Shown here: piece by piece, positions 1 to 7,356 of the stretch
Layout: every line of letters begins with the position of its first letter
Numbering within the stretch: the first letter of the stretch is position 1
DNA from: an uncultured Oscillospiraceae bacterium
GTDB lineage: Bacteria; Bacillota; Clostridia; Oscillospirales; Oscillospiraceae
Reading direction: 5' to 3'
Assembly (NCBI GenBank): GCA_900758955.1
Contig: CAAETL010000309.1
Coordinates: 1-17,859 of the forward strand
DNA length: 17,859 nucleotides
The notes under the pieces: model-generated
What the model saw: only the letters and a program-made list of their open reading frames with translations
Databases searched by the model: none
What the model was told of the DNA's origin: nothing
Made by a program: the position numbers and the translations under genes

Positions 1-694
1 AATAGGCCTTTTTGACGTCCTCATTGGCCAAGAGCTCCTTGCCGGGCCCGGAAAGGGTGATCTGACCGGTTTCCAGCACGTAGCCGATATGGGCAACATG
101 GAGAGCCATGTTGGCGTTCTGCTCAATGAGCAGAACGGTCATACCCTCTTTGTTAATTTCCCGGATAATATCAAAGATGCCCTTTACAATGAGCGGCGCA
201 AGGCCTAGGCTGGGCTCGTCCATCATCAGCACTTTAGGACGGCTGAGCAGCGCGCGCCCCACAGCCAGCATCTGCTGCTCACCACCGGAGAGTGTGCCCG
301 CCAGCTGCCAGTTGCGTTCCTCCAAGCGGGGGAAGAGGGAGTATACCCACTGGATATCCTTCTCAATTTCCGCCTTATCGCTGCGCAGATAGGCGCCGAT
401 CTTCAAATTTTCCAGTACGGTCATGTCGGGGAAGACCCGGCGGCCTTCCGGTACCATGACTATGCCCTCCTCAATAATTTTATTGATGGGCATACCCAGC
501 AGTTCCTTCCCGTTGTAGGTGATGGAACCTTCGGTAGCGGGTACCAAACCGGAGATGGTACGCAGGGTGGTAGATTTTCCGGCGCCGTTGGCGCCGATGA
601 GGGTGACGATTTTTCCCTCCGGGACCTCCAGATCGATGCCTCGAAGGGCCCGGATGCCGCCGTATGAAACGTGGAGATTGGATATTTTAAGCAT
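1..694 (-). CDS. livF: LivF, branched-chain amino acid ABC transporter ATPase (3' end cut by window)
   Basis: This is one of two cytoplasmic ATPases that power the Liv-type (HAAT family) amino acid importer. It reads from ATG at 694 down to the window edge, giving 231 residues with no stop; family members are about 233-237 aa, so only a few C-terminal codons are missing. Visible motifs are Walker A GANGAGKST (residues 34-42), Q-loop region VPEGRRVFPD (81-90), signature LSGGEQQ (135-141), Walker B VLMMDEP (155-161), and the EQN switch region (191-193) that is typical of LivF where LivG has EHH. The start codon lies inside the end of livG (8-nt overlap, ATGCTTAA), so translation is probably coupled. 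It is the last gene of the operon visible here; any terminator lies outside the window. Confidence 0.95.
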   Translation of the reverse strand, partial: MLKISNLHVSYGGIRALRGIDLEVPEGKIVTLIGANGAGKSTTLRTISGLVPATEGSITYNGKELLGMPINKIIEEGIVMVPEGRRVFPDMTVLENLKIGAYLRSDKAEIEKDIQWVYSLFPRLEERNWQLAGTLSGGEQQMLAVGRALLSRPKVLMMDEPSLGLAPLIVKGIFDIIREINKEGMTVLLIEQNANMALHVAHIGYVLETGQITLSGPGKELLANEDVKKAY

Positions 695-1565
695 CGTCGG
701 ACACCTCCTCTTCAGGTACGCCCAGATAGGCGGCGATAACCTCAGGGTTATTCTGTACTTCTTGGGGGATGCCTTGGGCAATGAGCTTGCCGAAATCCAA
801 CACGTAAATACGATCGGAGATATCCATGACCAGATCCATGTGGTGCTCGATCATAAGAATGGTTAGCCCAAAATCCTTACGAATTTGGGCGATAAAATCG
901 GTGAGTTCATTGGTCTCCTGGGGGTTCATACCTGCGGCTGGCTCGTCCAAAAGGAGAAGCTTGGGATCCGTGGCCATGGCCCGGGCGATCTCCAGCCGAC
1001 GCTGCTGGCCGTAGGGTAAGCTGGTGGACAGCTCGTTTTTCACGTCCTGTAGGCCCAAAATTTCCAATAGCTCATTGGTCTCGGCCCGCATTCTGGCTTC
1101 CTCCTTGTGGTTGGCGCGGAATGTGGCGGAGAACACATTGCTGGTGCGGCGGAGATGTTTGGCAATTAAAACGTTGTCAAAGACCGTCAGGCTGGACCAA
1201 AGGCGGATGTTCTGAAACGTACGGGCAATGCCCAACTGGGTGATTTTATCGGGAGTGGGCGCCAGAACGTGCTGATACATGCCCGCATTCTGCCCCTTGT
1301 ACATGGTTTTTAGTTTGCCCTGGGGGTGATTTTCAATAATCCGCTTACCGCAGAAGTCCACCCGTCCGTTGGTGGGGGCGTATACCCCGGTGATGACGTT
1401 GAAGGCGGTGGTTTTTCCCGCGCCGTTTGGCCCAATCAGGGAGACGATCTCTTTATCGTTGACTTCCAAAGAGAGATTATCCACGGCCACCACGCCGCCA
1501 AACTGCATGGTGGCGTTTTCTACCCGCAACACGTTTTCGGTGGTGACATCAGCCTGTTTACTCAT
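687..1565 (-). CDS. livG: LivG, branched-chain amino acid ABC transporter ATPase
   Basis: The second ATPase of the Liv importer, 292 aa. Walker A GPNGAGKTT is at residues 45-53, the Q-loop RTFQNIR at 115-121, a signature of the form SLPYGQQRR at 182-190, Walker B LLLLDEPAAGMN at 203-214 and the H-loop EHH at 240-242. The N-terminal half and the C-terminal HAAT-type tail (AAYLG) are ordinary. It is longer than a usual LivG (about 255 aa) because of a stretch around residues 80-107 (NHPQGKLKTMYKGQ...), inserted just before the conserved LGIARTFQNIRL block, plus a short acidic tail. The gene overlaps livM upstream by 8 nt (ATGAGTAA) and livF downstream by 8 nt, so all three are one translationally coupled unit. 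Confidence 0.96.
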   Translation of the reverse strand: MSKQADVTTENVLRVENATMQFGGVVAVDNLSLEVNDKEIVSLIGPNGAGKTTAFNVITGVYAPTNGRVDFCGKRIIENHPQGKLKTMYKGQNAGMYQHVLAPTPDKITQLGIARTFQNIRLWSSLTVFDNVLIAKHLRRTSNVFSATFRANHKEEARMRAETNELLEILGLQDVKNELSTSLPYGQQRRLEIARAMATDPKLLLLDEPAAGMNPQETNELTDFIAQIRKDFGLTILMIEHHMDLVMDISDRIYVLDFGKLIAQGIPQEVQNNPEVIAAYLGVPEEEVSDDA

Positions 1566-3018
1566 GTTGGGAGTCTCCCTTCTCTTGACTGGTTTCGGGG
1601 ACAGCGGGGACGGCGGCGGCCCGCCGACGGAAGAGGTCGGTAAACTCCTTGTCGCCCATTATGCCCTTGCGGAAGAAGAGGACCACAATCATAATGACAA
1701 CGGAGAAAACCACCATTCTAAAGCCGTTTCGCAGTAAGGGCAGCTGCATGACTGGGTTTAGGGCGAACCAGACATCCCAGGCAAGCAAAGCGACGGCTAC
1801 GATTAGCAATAGGAGCAGAGGGAGGTTAAGGCTCTTTTTTCCGTCTCCTGCCTGGCTGGTAGTAATCAGTTTCTGCCCCTTTCGACTCTGCCGCCAGAAA
1901 ATCAGAACAGTAACAGCAGCCACGACAATGGCGAAAATAATGACAAATTGCAGCTTAACATTGGCATTGGTCAGCACCTTGGGCGTATCCAAAAAGCGCA
2001 GCCACCATTCGGAACAGGCCACATAGAGGAAGGTGGCAAGCACGGAGCCCGAGATGGAGCCGATGCCGCCGATGACCACTATGAGCAGAATTTCATAGGT
2101 CATGGTGGAAGTGTAGACCATGGCCTGCGCGTTATTGACGTACATGGCGAAAAGCGCGCCGCCCACCCCGGCGAAGAAGGAGCTGATCACAAAAGAGAGC
2201 ATCTTGTGCCGGGCCAGGTTAATTCCCATAGCTTCAGCGGCAATTTCGTCATCACGGATGGCCTTGAAGGCACGACCGTAGGTGGAGTTAATCAGCATTA
2301 CGATCACGCCGATACATAAAATAGCGATGAGAAGCGGGAAAAAGGTCGACAAGTGAAGCATTACCTGTCCGTTGCCGCCTTTGACGTTAAAACTGGAGTA
2401 CGTGGGAAAGTTTTTCAACATGTTGGCGCCATTGGTGATGGGGCCCAACTTGTCCCACTGGAAGATGGCCCGCAGGATTTCCGCAAATCCCAGGGTGGCG
2501 ATGGCCAAATAGTCCGACTTCAAGCGCAGCACGGGCAGCCCAATGAGCCAAGCGAACAGGGCGGCGACGCAACCGGCCAAAATCATAGCCAGCAGCACGC
2601 CCAATATGAGGCTGACCGCTCCGCCGACGCCGGAATTGCCGAACAGCTTGCCAACGACTTCCTGAAGGGAAAACTTGACGGCCGAACCATCAAAGAGATA
2701 ATAGACGCTGTCTTTCGCGCTGGTAGGCACCGTAAGGATCGCGTAGGTGTAGGCGCCCAGCAGCATAAAACCTGCCTGGCCCAAGGAGAAGAGGCCTGTA
2801 AAGCCGTTCAGCAGGTTCATGGAAACGGCCACCAAGGCGTACACAGCCCCCTTTTTCAGCACCACGAAAAGCATGGAGGTAGGCCGGAAAAGCGTGGGAA
2901 GAGACTGTGCGGGAATGAGGTTGACGAGGTTTTCCAGCAAAAGCACCAGAAGGAGAAAGACTGCGGCGCAGCCTAGGGCTATCAGGGTGCCCCTTTTACT
3001 CTTTTTCTCTTGAATCAT
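1558..3018 (-). CDS. livM: LivM, branched-chain amino acid ABC transporter permease with extra C-terminal membrane segments
   Basis: One of the two membrane permeases of the Liv importer (BPD_transp_2 fold). The core is clear: MNLLNGFTGLFSLGQAGFM (residues 67-85), LPVLRLKSDYLAIATLGFAE (161-180), the cytoplasmic coupling loop GRAFKAIRDDEIAAEAMGI (248-266), and VVIGGIGSISGSVLA (314-328). At 486 aa it is much longer than usual LivM (about 320-420). The excess lies mainly between about 345 and 425, where two additional hydrophobic segments (about 355-375 and 398-418) joined by a charged linker precede the conserved tail LRNGFRMVVFSVVIMIVVLF (429-448). The ATG at 3018 is preceded by a GGGGG-type ribosome binding site; livH ends 12 nt upstream. 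Confidence 0.95.
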   Translation of the reverse strand: MIQEKKSKRGTLIALGCAAVFLLLVLLLENLVNLIPAQSLPTLFRPTSMLFVVLKKGAVYALVAVSMNLLNGFTGLFSLGQAGFMLLGAYTYAILTVPTSAKDSVYYLFDGSAVKFSLQEVVGKLFGNSGVGGAVSLILGVLLAMILAGCVAALFAWLIGLPVLRLKSDYLAIATLGFAEILRAIFQWDKLGPITNGANMLKNFPTYSSFNVKGGNGQVMLHLSTFFPLLIAILCIGVIVMLINSTYGRAFKAIRDDEIAAEAMGINLARHKMLSFVISSFFAGVGGALFAMYVNNAQAMVYTSTMTYEILLIVVIGGIGSISGSVLATFLYVACSEWWLRFLDTPKVLTNANVKLQFVIIFAIVVAAVTVLIFWRQSRKGQKLITTSQAGDGKKSLNLPLLLLLIVAVALLAWDVWFALNPVMQLPLLRNGFRMVVFSVVIMIVVLFFRKGIMGDKEFTDLFRRRAAAVPAVPETSQEKGDSQHE

Positions 3019-3030
3019 ACTGGCACCCCC

Positions 3031-3906
3031 TTAAACCTTATCGGTAGCCTTTTCACCGAACAGGCCGGTGGGTTTGGCAACCAGGATGATGATGAGCAGG
3101 GCGAAGGTGACCGCGTCGGAGAAGACGGTCCACTGGGTGCCCTTGATGATGGTTTCACAAATACCGATGATGAAAGCGCCCACCACCGCCCCGGGAATGG
3201 AGCCGATCCCGCCGAACACCGCAGCCACGAAAGCTTTCAGGCCGGGCATGGCGCCGGCGGTGGGGGTGATATAGGGGTAGTTGGAGAAGTACAGCATGGC
3301 GCCTACGGCCGCCAGGAAGGAGCCGATGACGAAGGTAATCGAAATAATCTGGTTAATTTTGATGCCCATGAGCTGGGCGGTTTCAAAATCTTTGGATACC
3401 GCCCGCATGGCCATCCCCACCTTGGTGTGATTGATCAGTTGGGTGAGGATCAGGACCAAGGCAATTACCAGGAAAGGTGTTACCACGGTCACCCACTTGG
3501 TTTTGGCGCCAAAGAGTGTGAGGGTATCCGTCAGGAAAGGGATGGTTGGAAAATTCATGGGTTGTCCGCCGGTGACATAGGTGGCCACGTTTTGCAGCAG
3601 GTAGCTGACGCCGATGGCGGAGATCATAACGGACATTCTGGGGGAGGAGCGCAGAGGCTTATAGGCCACCCGCTCAATTACGAAGCCCAGGATTACGGTG
3701 AGTACCAAGACCAAAGGTACGGAGAAATAGAGTGGGAGGCTGGCGCTGAAATAGATCATCATCAGACCGGCCACCATGAACAGGTCACCGTGGGCAAAGT
3801 TGATTAGACGCAGGATACCGTACACCATGGTATACCCGATTGCGATCAAGGCCAGCTGTCCGCCCAGTGAGATGCCCGAAAGCAGAATGGAAACAATAAA
3901 TTCCAT
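3031..3906 (-). CDS. livH: LivH, branched-chain amino acid ABC transporter permease
   Basis: The second membrane permease of the Liv importer, 291 aa, matching the family length. The N-terminus carries the hallmark block ALIAIGYTMVYGILRLINFA, followed by HGD and about eight hydrophobic segments; the coupling loop reads MAMRAVSKDFETAQLMGI and a later block reads AAVFGGIGSIPGAVVGAF. An upstream in-frame extension to 4032 is open, but the start at 3906 is chosen because AGGAGG lies 7 nt before it and the family begins exactly here; the extension would run through the two hairpins described separately. It follows livK after a 147-nt gap and precedes livM by 12 nt. Confidence 0.96.
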   Translation of the reverse strand: MEFIVSILLSGISLGGQLALIAIGYTMVYGILRLINFAHGDLFMVAGLMMIYFSASLPLYFSVPLVLVLTVILGFVIERVAYKPLRSSPRMSVMISAIGVSYLLQNVATYVTGGQPMNFPTIPFLTDTLTLFGAKTKWVTVVTPFLVIALVLILTQLINHTKVGMAMRAVSKDFETAQLMGIKINQIISITFVIGSFLAAVGAMLYFSNYPYITPTAGAMPGLKAFVAAVFGGIGSIPGAVVGAFIIGICETIIKGTQWTVFSDAVTFALLIIILVAKPTGLFGEKATDKV

Positions 3907-3931
3907 AGGGAATCCTCCTTGCAGGATTTTT

Positions 3932-3978
3932 GGGATGTCTCGAAAAAAGCTGTACGACCGCTTCTTTCGAGGCATCCC
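3932..3978 (-). other. Imperfect hairpin in the livK-livH intergenic region
   Basis: Two 19-nt arms (gggatgtctcgaaaaaagc and gcttctttcgaggcatccc) with two mismatches and a 9-nt loop form a long stem just upstream of the livH ribosome binding site. No T-run follows in the minus direction, so it is not a standard terminator. Together with the neighbouring GC-rich hairpin it may stabilise the livK transcript end or reduce read-through, a common way to make more binding protein than permease; that role is inferred. Confidence 0.6.
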
Positions 3979-3995
3979 AGATTCGGGATGCGGTA

Positions 3996-4024
3996 CTTGG
4001 CGGGGACCAGGGGTCCCCGCCAAG
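3996..4024 (-). other. Perfect 13-bp GC-rich hairpin just after livK
   Basis: CTTGGCGGGGACC, a 3-nt loop (agg) and GGTCCCCGCCAAG form a perfect 13-bp stem 30 nt after the livK stop codon in the direction of transcription. There is no U-tract, so it resembles an mRNA 3'-protecting or partial-termination element more than a full intrinsic terminator. Differential expression of livK over livHMGF is the likely consequence, by inference. Confidence 0.7.
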
Positions 4025-4053
4025 CTCATCAAGTGTTGGAAATTTTGGTGGAA

Positions 4054-5265
4054 TTATTCAGCAGTCTGAATCTTTTCCAGGGTCCATTCGCCCTTAGCGG
4101 TGTCCGCAGTCTTGATGTAGCAGGTGTCGCGGATCGCGTCGCCGTTCACGTCGTCAAACGCGATTTCGCCGGACACGCCCTTGTAGGTAACGCCGGGCAG
4201 GGCTGCCTTCACGGCGGCGGGATCGGTGGAACCGGCGGCCTTCAGGGCCTCCAGCGCCACATAGTAGGCGTCATAGCCCATGGCGGTGACGGCGGAAATG
4301 GTGTCATTGCCGCCGTTGGCAGTCAGAGCGTCGGAATTTTCGTTGATATACTTTTTGATGCCTGCGTCAAAGGTCTCCGAGCCGCCTTCCTGATAGAAGG
4401 TGGAGACATACAGCTGTACGTCGGTGCCGGAAGCGGCGTTCAGAACCTGGTTGTCGTCCAGGGTGTCAGAACCCAAAATGGGAGCCGTAATGCCCAGGGA
4501 GCTGGCCTGGCTGACGATCTGGGTGGCGTAAGCGATGGAGACAGGGGTGAAAATGACATCGGCGTTTTCAGCCTTGGCCTTGTTCAGGTAAGAGGTGAAG
4601 TCGGCGTTGTTTTTGGGGAAGGAGTCCTTGATGACCTTGCCGCCGGCGGCGGTGAAAGCCTTTTCAAAGAAGCTGACCAGACCCTGGTCGTACTCGTTGC
4701 CCATTTCACCCAGGCAGTAAGCGGTCTTGGCGTCAAATTTTTCCTTGGCGAAGTTTGCCAGGATGGTGCCCTGGAAGGGATCCAGGAAGCAGATCCGGAA
4801 GTAATGGTCGTTGCCGGCGGTGACGTTGGGGTTGGTGCATGTCACGCCAATGGCGGCCAAGCCGGCGTCACGGAAGGTATCGCTGGCGGCGATGGAAACG
4901 CCGGAGCCGTAGGAACCCAGCACCAGGCTCACGCCCGAGTTCACCAGCTGTGCGGCGGCGGAGGGGGCCTTGTCAGTGGAGGAGCCATTGTCCATGGCCA
5001 CTAATTCGACCTTGTAGGTTTTGCCGCCGATTTCTACGTTGGGGGTTTCGGCATTGGCGTACTGCATGCCAAGATACTCTTTTTTGCCGCCCGATGCGGA
5101 GTCGCCGGTGGCGGGCTCGAAGACGCCGATTTTCACGGTATCGCCGGCGGTGCTGTTGTCGGCGTCGTTGTCGCCGCCCTCGGGAGTGGTGGGGGTGCTG
5201 CTGCAGCCAGCGAAGACAAAGAGCATCGTGGCGCAGGCCAGGAGCAGTGCAAGAAGCTTTTTCAT
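4054..5265 (-). CDS. livK: LivK-type amino acid-binding lipoprotein
   Basis: The extracellular substrate-binding component of the Liv importer, 403 aa. It opens with a lipoprotein signal peptide, MKKLLALLLA followed by a hydrophobic stretch ending FAG-C21, so Cys21 should be lipidated and anchor the protein outside the membrane. A flexible Thr/Gly/Asp-rich linker follows (about 24-42). The mature domain is a Peripla_BP_6 fold, beginning TVKIGVFEPATGDSASGG and containing VLGSYGSGVSIAASDTF and AYCLGEMGNEYDQGLVSFF. The start at 5265 is set by AGGAGG 7 nt upstream and by the signal peptide; a longer open frame to 5346 is unsupported. It is the first gene of the operon. The true ligand (Leu/Ile/Val or another amino acid) cannot be read from the sequence. 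Confidence 0.95.
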   Translation of the reverse strand: MKKLLALLLACATMLFVFAGCSSTPTTPEGGDNDADNSTAGDTVKIGVFEPATGDSASGGKKEYLGMQYANAETPNVEIGGKTYKVELVAMDNGSSTDKAPSAAAQLVNSGVSLVLGSYGSGVSIAASDTFRDAGLAAIGVTCTNPNVTAGNDHYFRICFLDPFQGTILANFAKEKFDAKTAYCLGEMGNEYDQGLVSFFEKAFTAAGGKVIKDSFPKNNADFTSYLNKAKAENADVIFTPVSIAYATQIVSQASSLGITAPILGSDTLDDNQVLNAASGTDVQLYVSTFYQEGGSETFDAGIKKYINENSDALTANGGNDTISAVTAMGYDAYYVALEALKAAGSTDPAAVKAALPGVTYKGVSGEIAFDDVNGDAIRDTCYIKTADTAKGEWTLEKIQTAE

Positions 5266-5329
5266 TGTTTTCCTCCTATTATGTAGAGTATGCCCGGTCC
5301 AGCGGGGGACATTCGGGCCGTCCTTGTAC

Positions 5330-5347
5330 TGTGGACATGTGTCCACA
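5330..5347. promoter_or_regulatory. Palindrome downstream of the livK promoter, possible operator
   Basis: TGTGGACA-TG-TGTCCACA has perfect 8-bp arms with a 2-bp spacer. It lies about 16 bp downstream of the livK -10 box, inside the predicted early transcribed region, where a repressor would block initiation or clearance. The cognate regulator is not known from this window. Confidence 0.45.
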
Positions 5348-5362
5348 TAAAAGACTAGAAAT

Positions 5363-5391
5363 ATTATACAGGAAAACTAGACAAATTGCAA
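5363..5391 (-). promoter_or_regulatory. Sigma-A type promoter of the liv operon
   Basis: On the minus strand TTGCAA (5391-5386), a 17-bp spacer and a perfect TATAAT (5368-5363) give a near-consensus promoter about 100 nt ahead of the livK ATG. Transcription is expected to start near 5356. Confidence 0.8.
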
Positions 5392-5460
5392 GAAAGAAGT
5401 CGCGTGTTCCACAGAATGATCGCAGGTTTGTCAGGATAAAAATTGTTTTGAATATGTCCC

Positions 5461-5489
5461 TTGACAAGGAAGATGACACACTCTATACT
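5461..5489 (+). promoter_or_regulatory. Sigma-A type promoter of MATE gene 1
   Basis: TTGACA (5461-5466), a 17-bp spacer and TATACT (5484-5489) form a near-consensus promoter facing MATE 1. The predicted start near 5496 leaves an unusually long leader of about 400 nt before the ATG at 5900. It diverges from the liv promoter without overlapping it. Confidence 0.8.
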
Positions 5490-5518
5490 GTAGAAACATT
5501 ACTGATACTAAGGTTGCA

Positions 5519-5539
5519 ATGCGTATTTACCTGCCGTAA
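5519..5539 (+). CDS. Six-codon leader reading frame MRIYLP
   Basis: About 23 nt after the predicted transcription start, ATG CGT ATT TAC CTG CCG TAA encodes MRIYLP. AAGG (5510-5513) lies 5 nt upstream as a plausible ribosome binding site. The last sense codon and the stop lie within the 5' arm of the terminator hairpin that begins at 5534. This is the geometry expected of a sensing leader peptide: a ribosome held on this frame would cover the 5' arm and prevent termination. Translation is inferred from layout only; a frame this short could occur by chance. Confidence 0.45.
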   Translation: MRIYLP

Positions 5540-5572
5540 ACTAGGGCTTGCCCTGTTTGCGGTATTCTTTTT
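5534..5572 (+). terminator. Intrinsic terminator in the MATE 1 leader (attenuator)
   Basis: CCGTAAAC pairs with GTTTGCGG (one G-U pair); after a bulged T, AGGG pairs with CCCT around a CTTG tetraloop. The 12-bp stem ends at 5562 and is followed at once by TATTCTTTTT. It sits between the strong promoter and the MATE 1 gene, so unless it is read through it should cut transcription short by position 5575. Confidence 0.7.
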
Positions 5573-5899
5573 CGGGAAATCGTTCATGAGATCGGATCCA
5601 AGTCCACGCTCGACGGAATGCGGCCTTACGTTATCCAGTTTTTTTGTCAGGGACCGATTGGGAGCATCGGACTGCCCTTGCGCCGGCTGGGGTTTTATTA
5701 GTTTGGAATTTGGATAACGCTACGGCTATCGGGCAGGATGAAAGGTGATACTTCTTCTTGCGGCCAGTTTGACGCTGGCCTTGGGCTCTGTGGGTCTGAG
5801 CGTGTGCCGATACGTCACACACAGAAATTGGGACGGCTCTTACCTGTGACTGGCCCCATAAGCATTGCATCCTATTTATTTCCGGAAAGGAGATCTGAC
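5573..5899 (+). other. Long structured 5' leader of MATE 1, no gene recognised
   Basis: This 327-nt stretch between the leader terminator and MATE 1 holds no convincing gene. It contains potential RNA structure: CGTTATCC (5629-5636) pairs perfectly with GGATAACG (5712-5719), enclosing a hairpin whose arms are AGGG...CCGAT and ATCGG...CCCT (5649-5678). Further on GGCCAG (5762-5767) pairs with CTGGCC (5775-5780). A 43-codon frame (5586-5717) lacks a good ribosome binding site. In-frame codons from 5738 join MATE 1 but are probably not translated, because the strong AAAGGAG lies only before 5900. No known riboswitch consensus was matched. Confidence 0.4.
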
Positions 5900-7249
5900 A
5901 TGCAGCATAACGAAGCCCTGGACAGGCCCATTACCGTGGGAATGCTGATAAAATTTGCCATGCCCACCATCCTGACCATGGTATTTATGAGCATCTACTC
6001 CACGGTGGATGGCATTTTCGTCTCCCGGCTGGTGGGGACGCATGCCCTTTCCGCCGTCAATATTGTGATGCCAATGGTGCTGCTCACATTGGCGGTCGGC
6101 GCCATGTTCGGCGCCGGCGGCACCGCCCTGGTAGCCCGGAAGTTGGGCGAAGGAATTCCCCGGGAGGCCCGTGAGAATTTTTCCCTGTTGGCGGTAACGG
6201 CATTTTTGGTCAGCGCGACCCTGGCGGCAGCGGGGCTTCTGGCCCTGGACCCCCTGCTCCATCTTTTGGGAGCCAACCCCAATTTAGAGCCGGAGGTGTA
6301 TCAGTTTGCCAAGGAGTATGCGGTGCCAACCCTCCTGTTTGTCCCTTTGACCATCTTCGGCATGCTCTCCCATATGTCGTTTATTACTGTGGGCCGCGCT
6401 CACTTTGGCCTGGCTCTCTCCGTGGCGGGGGGACTGACCAATATTGCGCTGGACTATCTCTTCATAGCGGTGCTGGGGATGGGAATTCGGGGAGCGGCCA
6501 TTGCCACGGGCATCGGCTACTGTTTCCCCTCCCTTGTGGGCATGGCCTACTTTGCATTGAAGCGGAGCGGGAGCCTCTATCTGGTCAAGCCAAAACTGGA
6601 CTGGTCCGTGATTGGAAAAAGCTGTTCCAATGGAGCCTCAGAGATGGTAACCAATCTATCCACCGCGTTGGTCATTACGCTTTTTAATAACATTTTAATG
6701 AGTTTGGCGGGAGCCGCCGGGGTGGCGGCCATTACCATCATCCTCTATGTCCAGGGCCTCCTCTCCGCCATTTACATGGGGTATTCATTTGGTATTTCTC
6801 CCATTATCAGCTACAATTATGGAAAACAGGACGAGGGGAAACTGAAACGGATTTTTGCCATCAGTCTGCGCACCATCCTGGCAATCTCCCTATTCGCTTT
6901 TGGGGTGAGTTTACTGTTTGCAGGACCGCTGGTAGGAATTTTCGCCCGTGGCGACCCTGGCGTTTACACAATGGCAGTGCGGGGCTTTCGTATTTTTGCA
7001 TTCTGCTTCCTGTTTATGGGGAGCAACGCGTTCGCGTCAGCATTTTTTACAGCGCTTAACAATGGCCGGGTTTCCGCGCTGCTCTCCTTTTTCCGGAACT
7101 TGGTGTTCATCGTGGGCGCGGGTCTTTTGCTCCCCCGGCTCTGGGGGGTGGACGGCGTTTGGCTGTCTATTCCGATCGCAGAATTTGCAAGCATTTTAAT
7201 GACCATTTACTTTTTTCGCAAAATGCGGCCCGTCTATCATTACGCTTAA
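5900..7249 (+). CDS. MATE family multidrug efflux transporter 1 (MepA-like)
   Basis: A 449-aa inner-membrane antiporter of the MATE family, expected to export cationic or aromatic drugs in exchange for Na+ or H+. The protein shows about twelve hydrophobic segments in two MatE repeats. The first begins FAMPTILTMVFMSIYSTVDG, with GAMFGAGGTALVARKLGEG shortly after; the second contains VQGLLSAIYMGYSFGISPII then SYNYGKQDEGKLKRIF, a MepA-like signature, and ends GVDGVWLSIPIAEF. The ATG at 5900 is chosen because AAAGGAG (5886-5892) sits 7 nt upstream and because MATE proteins start this way; a 54-codon in-frame upstream extension has no ribosome binding site. It is monocistronic, controlled by the promoter at 5461 and the leader terminator. 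The substrate cannot be deduced. Confidence 0.94.
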   Translation: MQHNEALDRPITVGMLIKFAMPTILTMVFMSIYSTVDGIFVSRLVGTHALSAVNIVMPMVLLTLAVGAMFGAGGTALVARKLGEGIPREARENFSLLAVTAFLVSATLAAAGLLALDPLLHLLGANPNLEPEVYQFAKEYAVPTLLFVPLTIFGMLSHMSFITVGRAHFGLALSVAGGLTNIALDYLFIAVLGMGIRGAAIATGIGYCFPSLVGMAYFALKRSGSLYLVKPKLDWSVIGKSCSNGASEMVTNLSTALVITLFNNILMSLAGAAGVAAITIILYVQGLLSAIYMGYSFGISPIISYNYGKQDEGKLKRIFAISLRTILAISLFAFGVSLLFAGPLVGIFARGDPGVYTMAVRGFRIFAFCFLFMGSNAFASAFFTALNNGRVSALLSFFRNLVFIVGAGLLLPRLWGVDGVWLSIPIAEFASILMTIYFFRKMRPVYHYA

Positions 7250-7263
7250 CAAAATAGAAAAAC

Positions 7264-7306
7264 GAGGCAGACCGGCACAGTAAGCCGGCCTGCCTCATTT
7301 TGTTTT
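7264..7306. terminator. Bidirectional intrinsic terminator between MATE 1 and DUF2812 gene
   Basis: GAGGCAG-a-CCGGC, a 7-nt loop, and GCCGG-c-CTGCCTC form a 12-bp stem. ATTTTGTTTT follows on the plus strand and GTTTTTCTATTTT on the minus strand, so it can end both converging transcripts. Confidence 0.88.
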
Positions 7307-7356
7307 CTGACTGGTAATGGGGAAACGAAAAAATCTGCATCTCCCTTGTGATTGGG

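Noticed and set aside
2353..3807. Two long plus-strand frames opposite livM and livH
   Set aside because: Gly/His/Gln-rich mirror frames of the membrane permease genes, with no domain or start signals.
5279..5479. 66-codon minus-strand frame upstream of livK
   Set aside because: It spans the liv promoter and palindrome and has no ribosome binding site.
5586..5717. 43-codon frame in the MATE 1 leader
   Set aside because: No good ribosome binding site and composition not protein-like; the RNA structure there explains the sequence better.
4839..5717. Plus-strand frame of 292 codons opposite livK
   Set aside because: Arg/Trp-rich antisense shadow of livK followed by promoter DNA; no ribosome binding site or domain.
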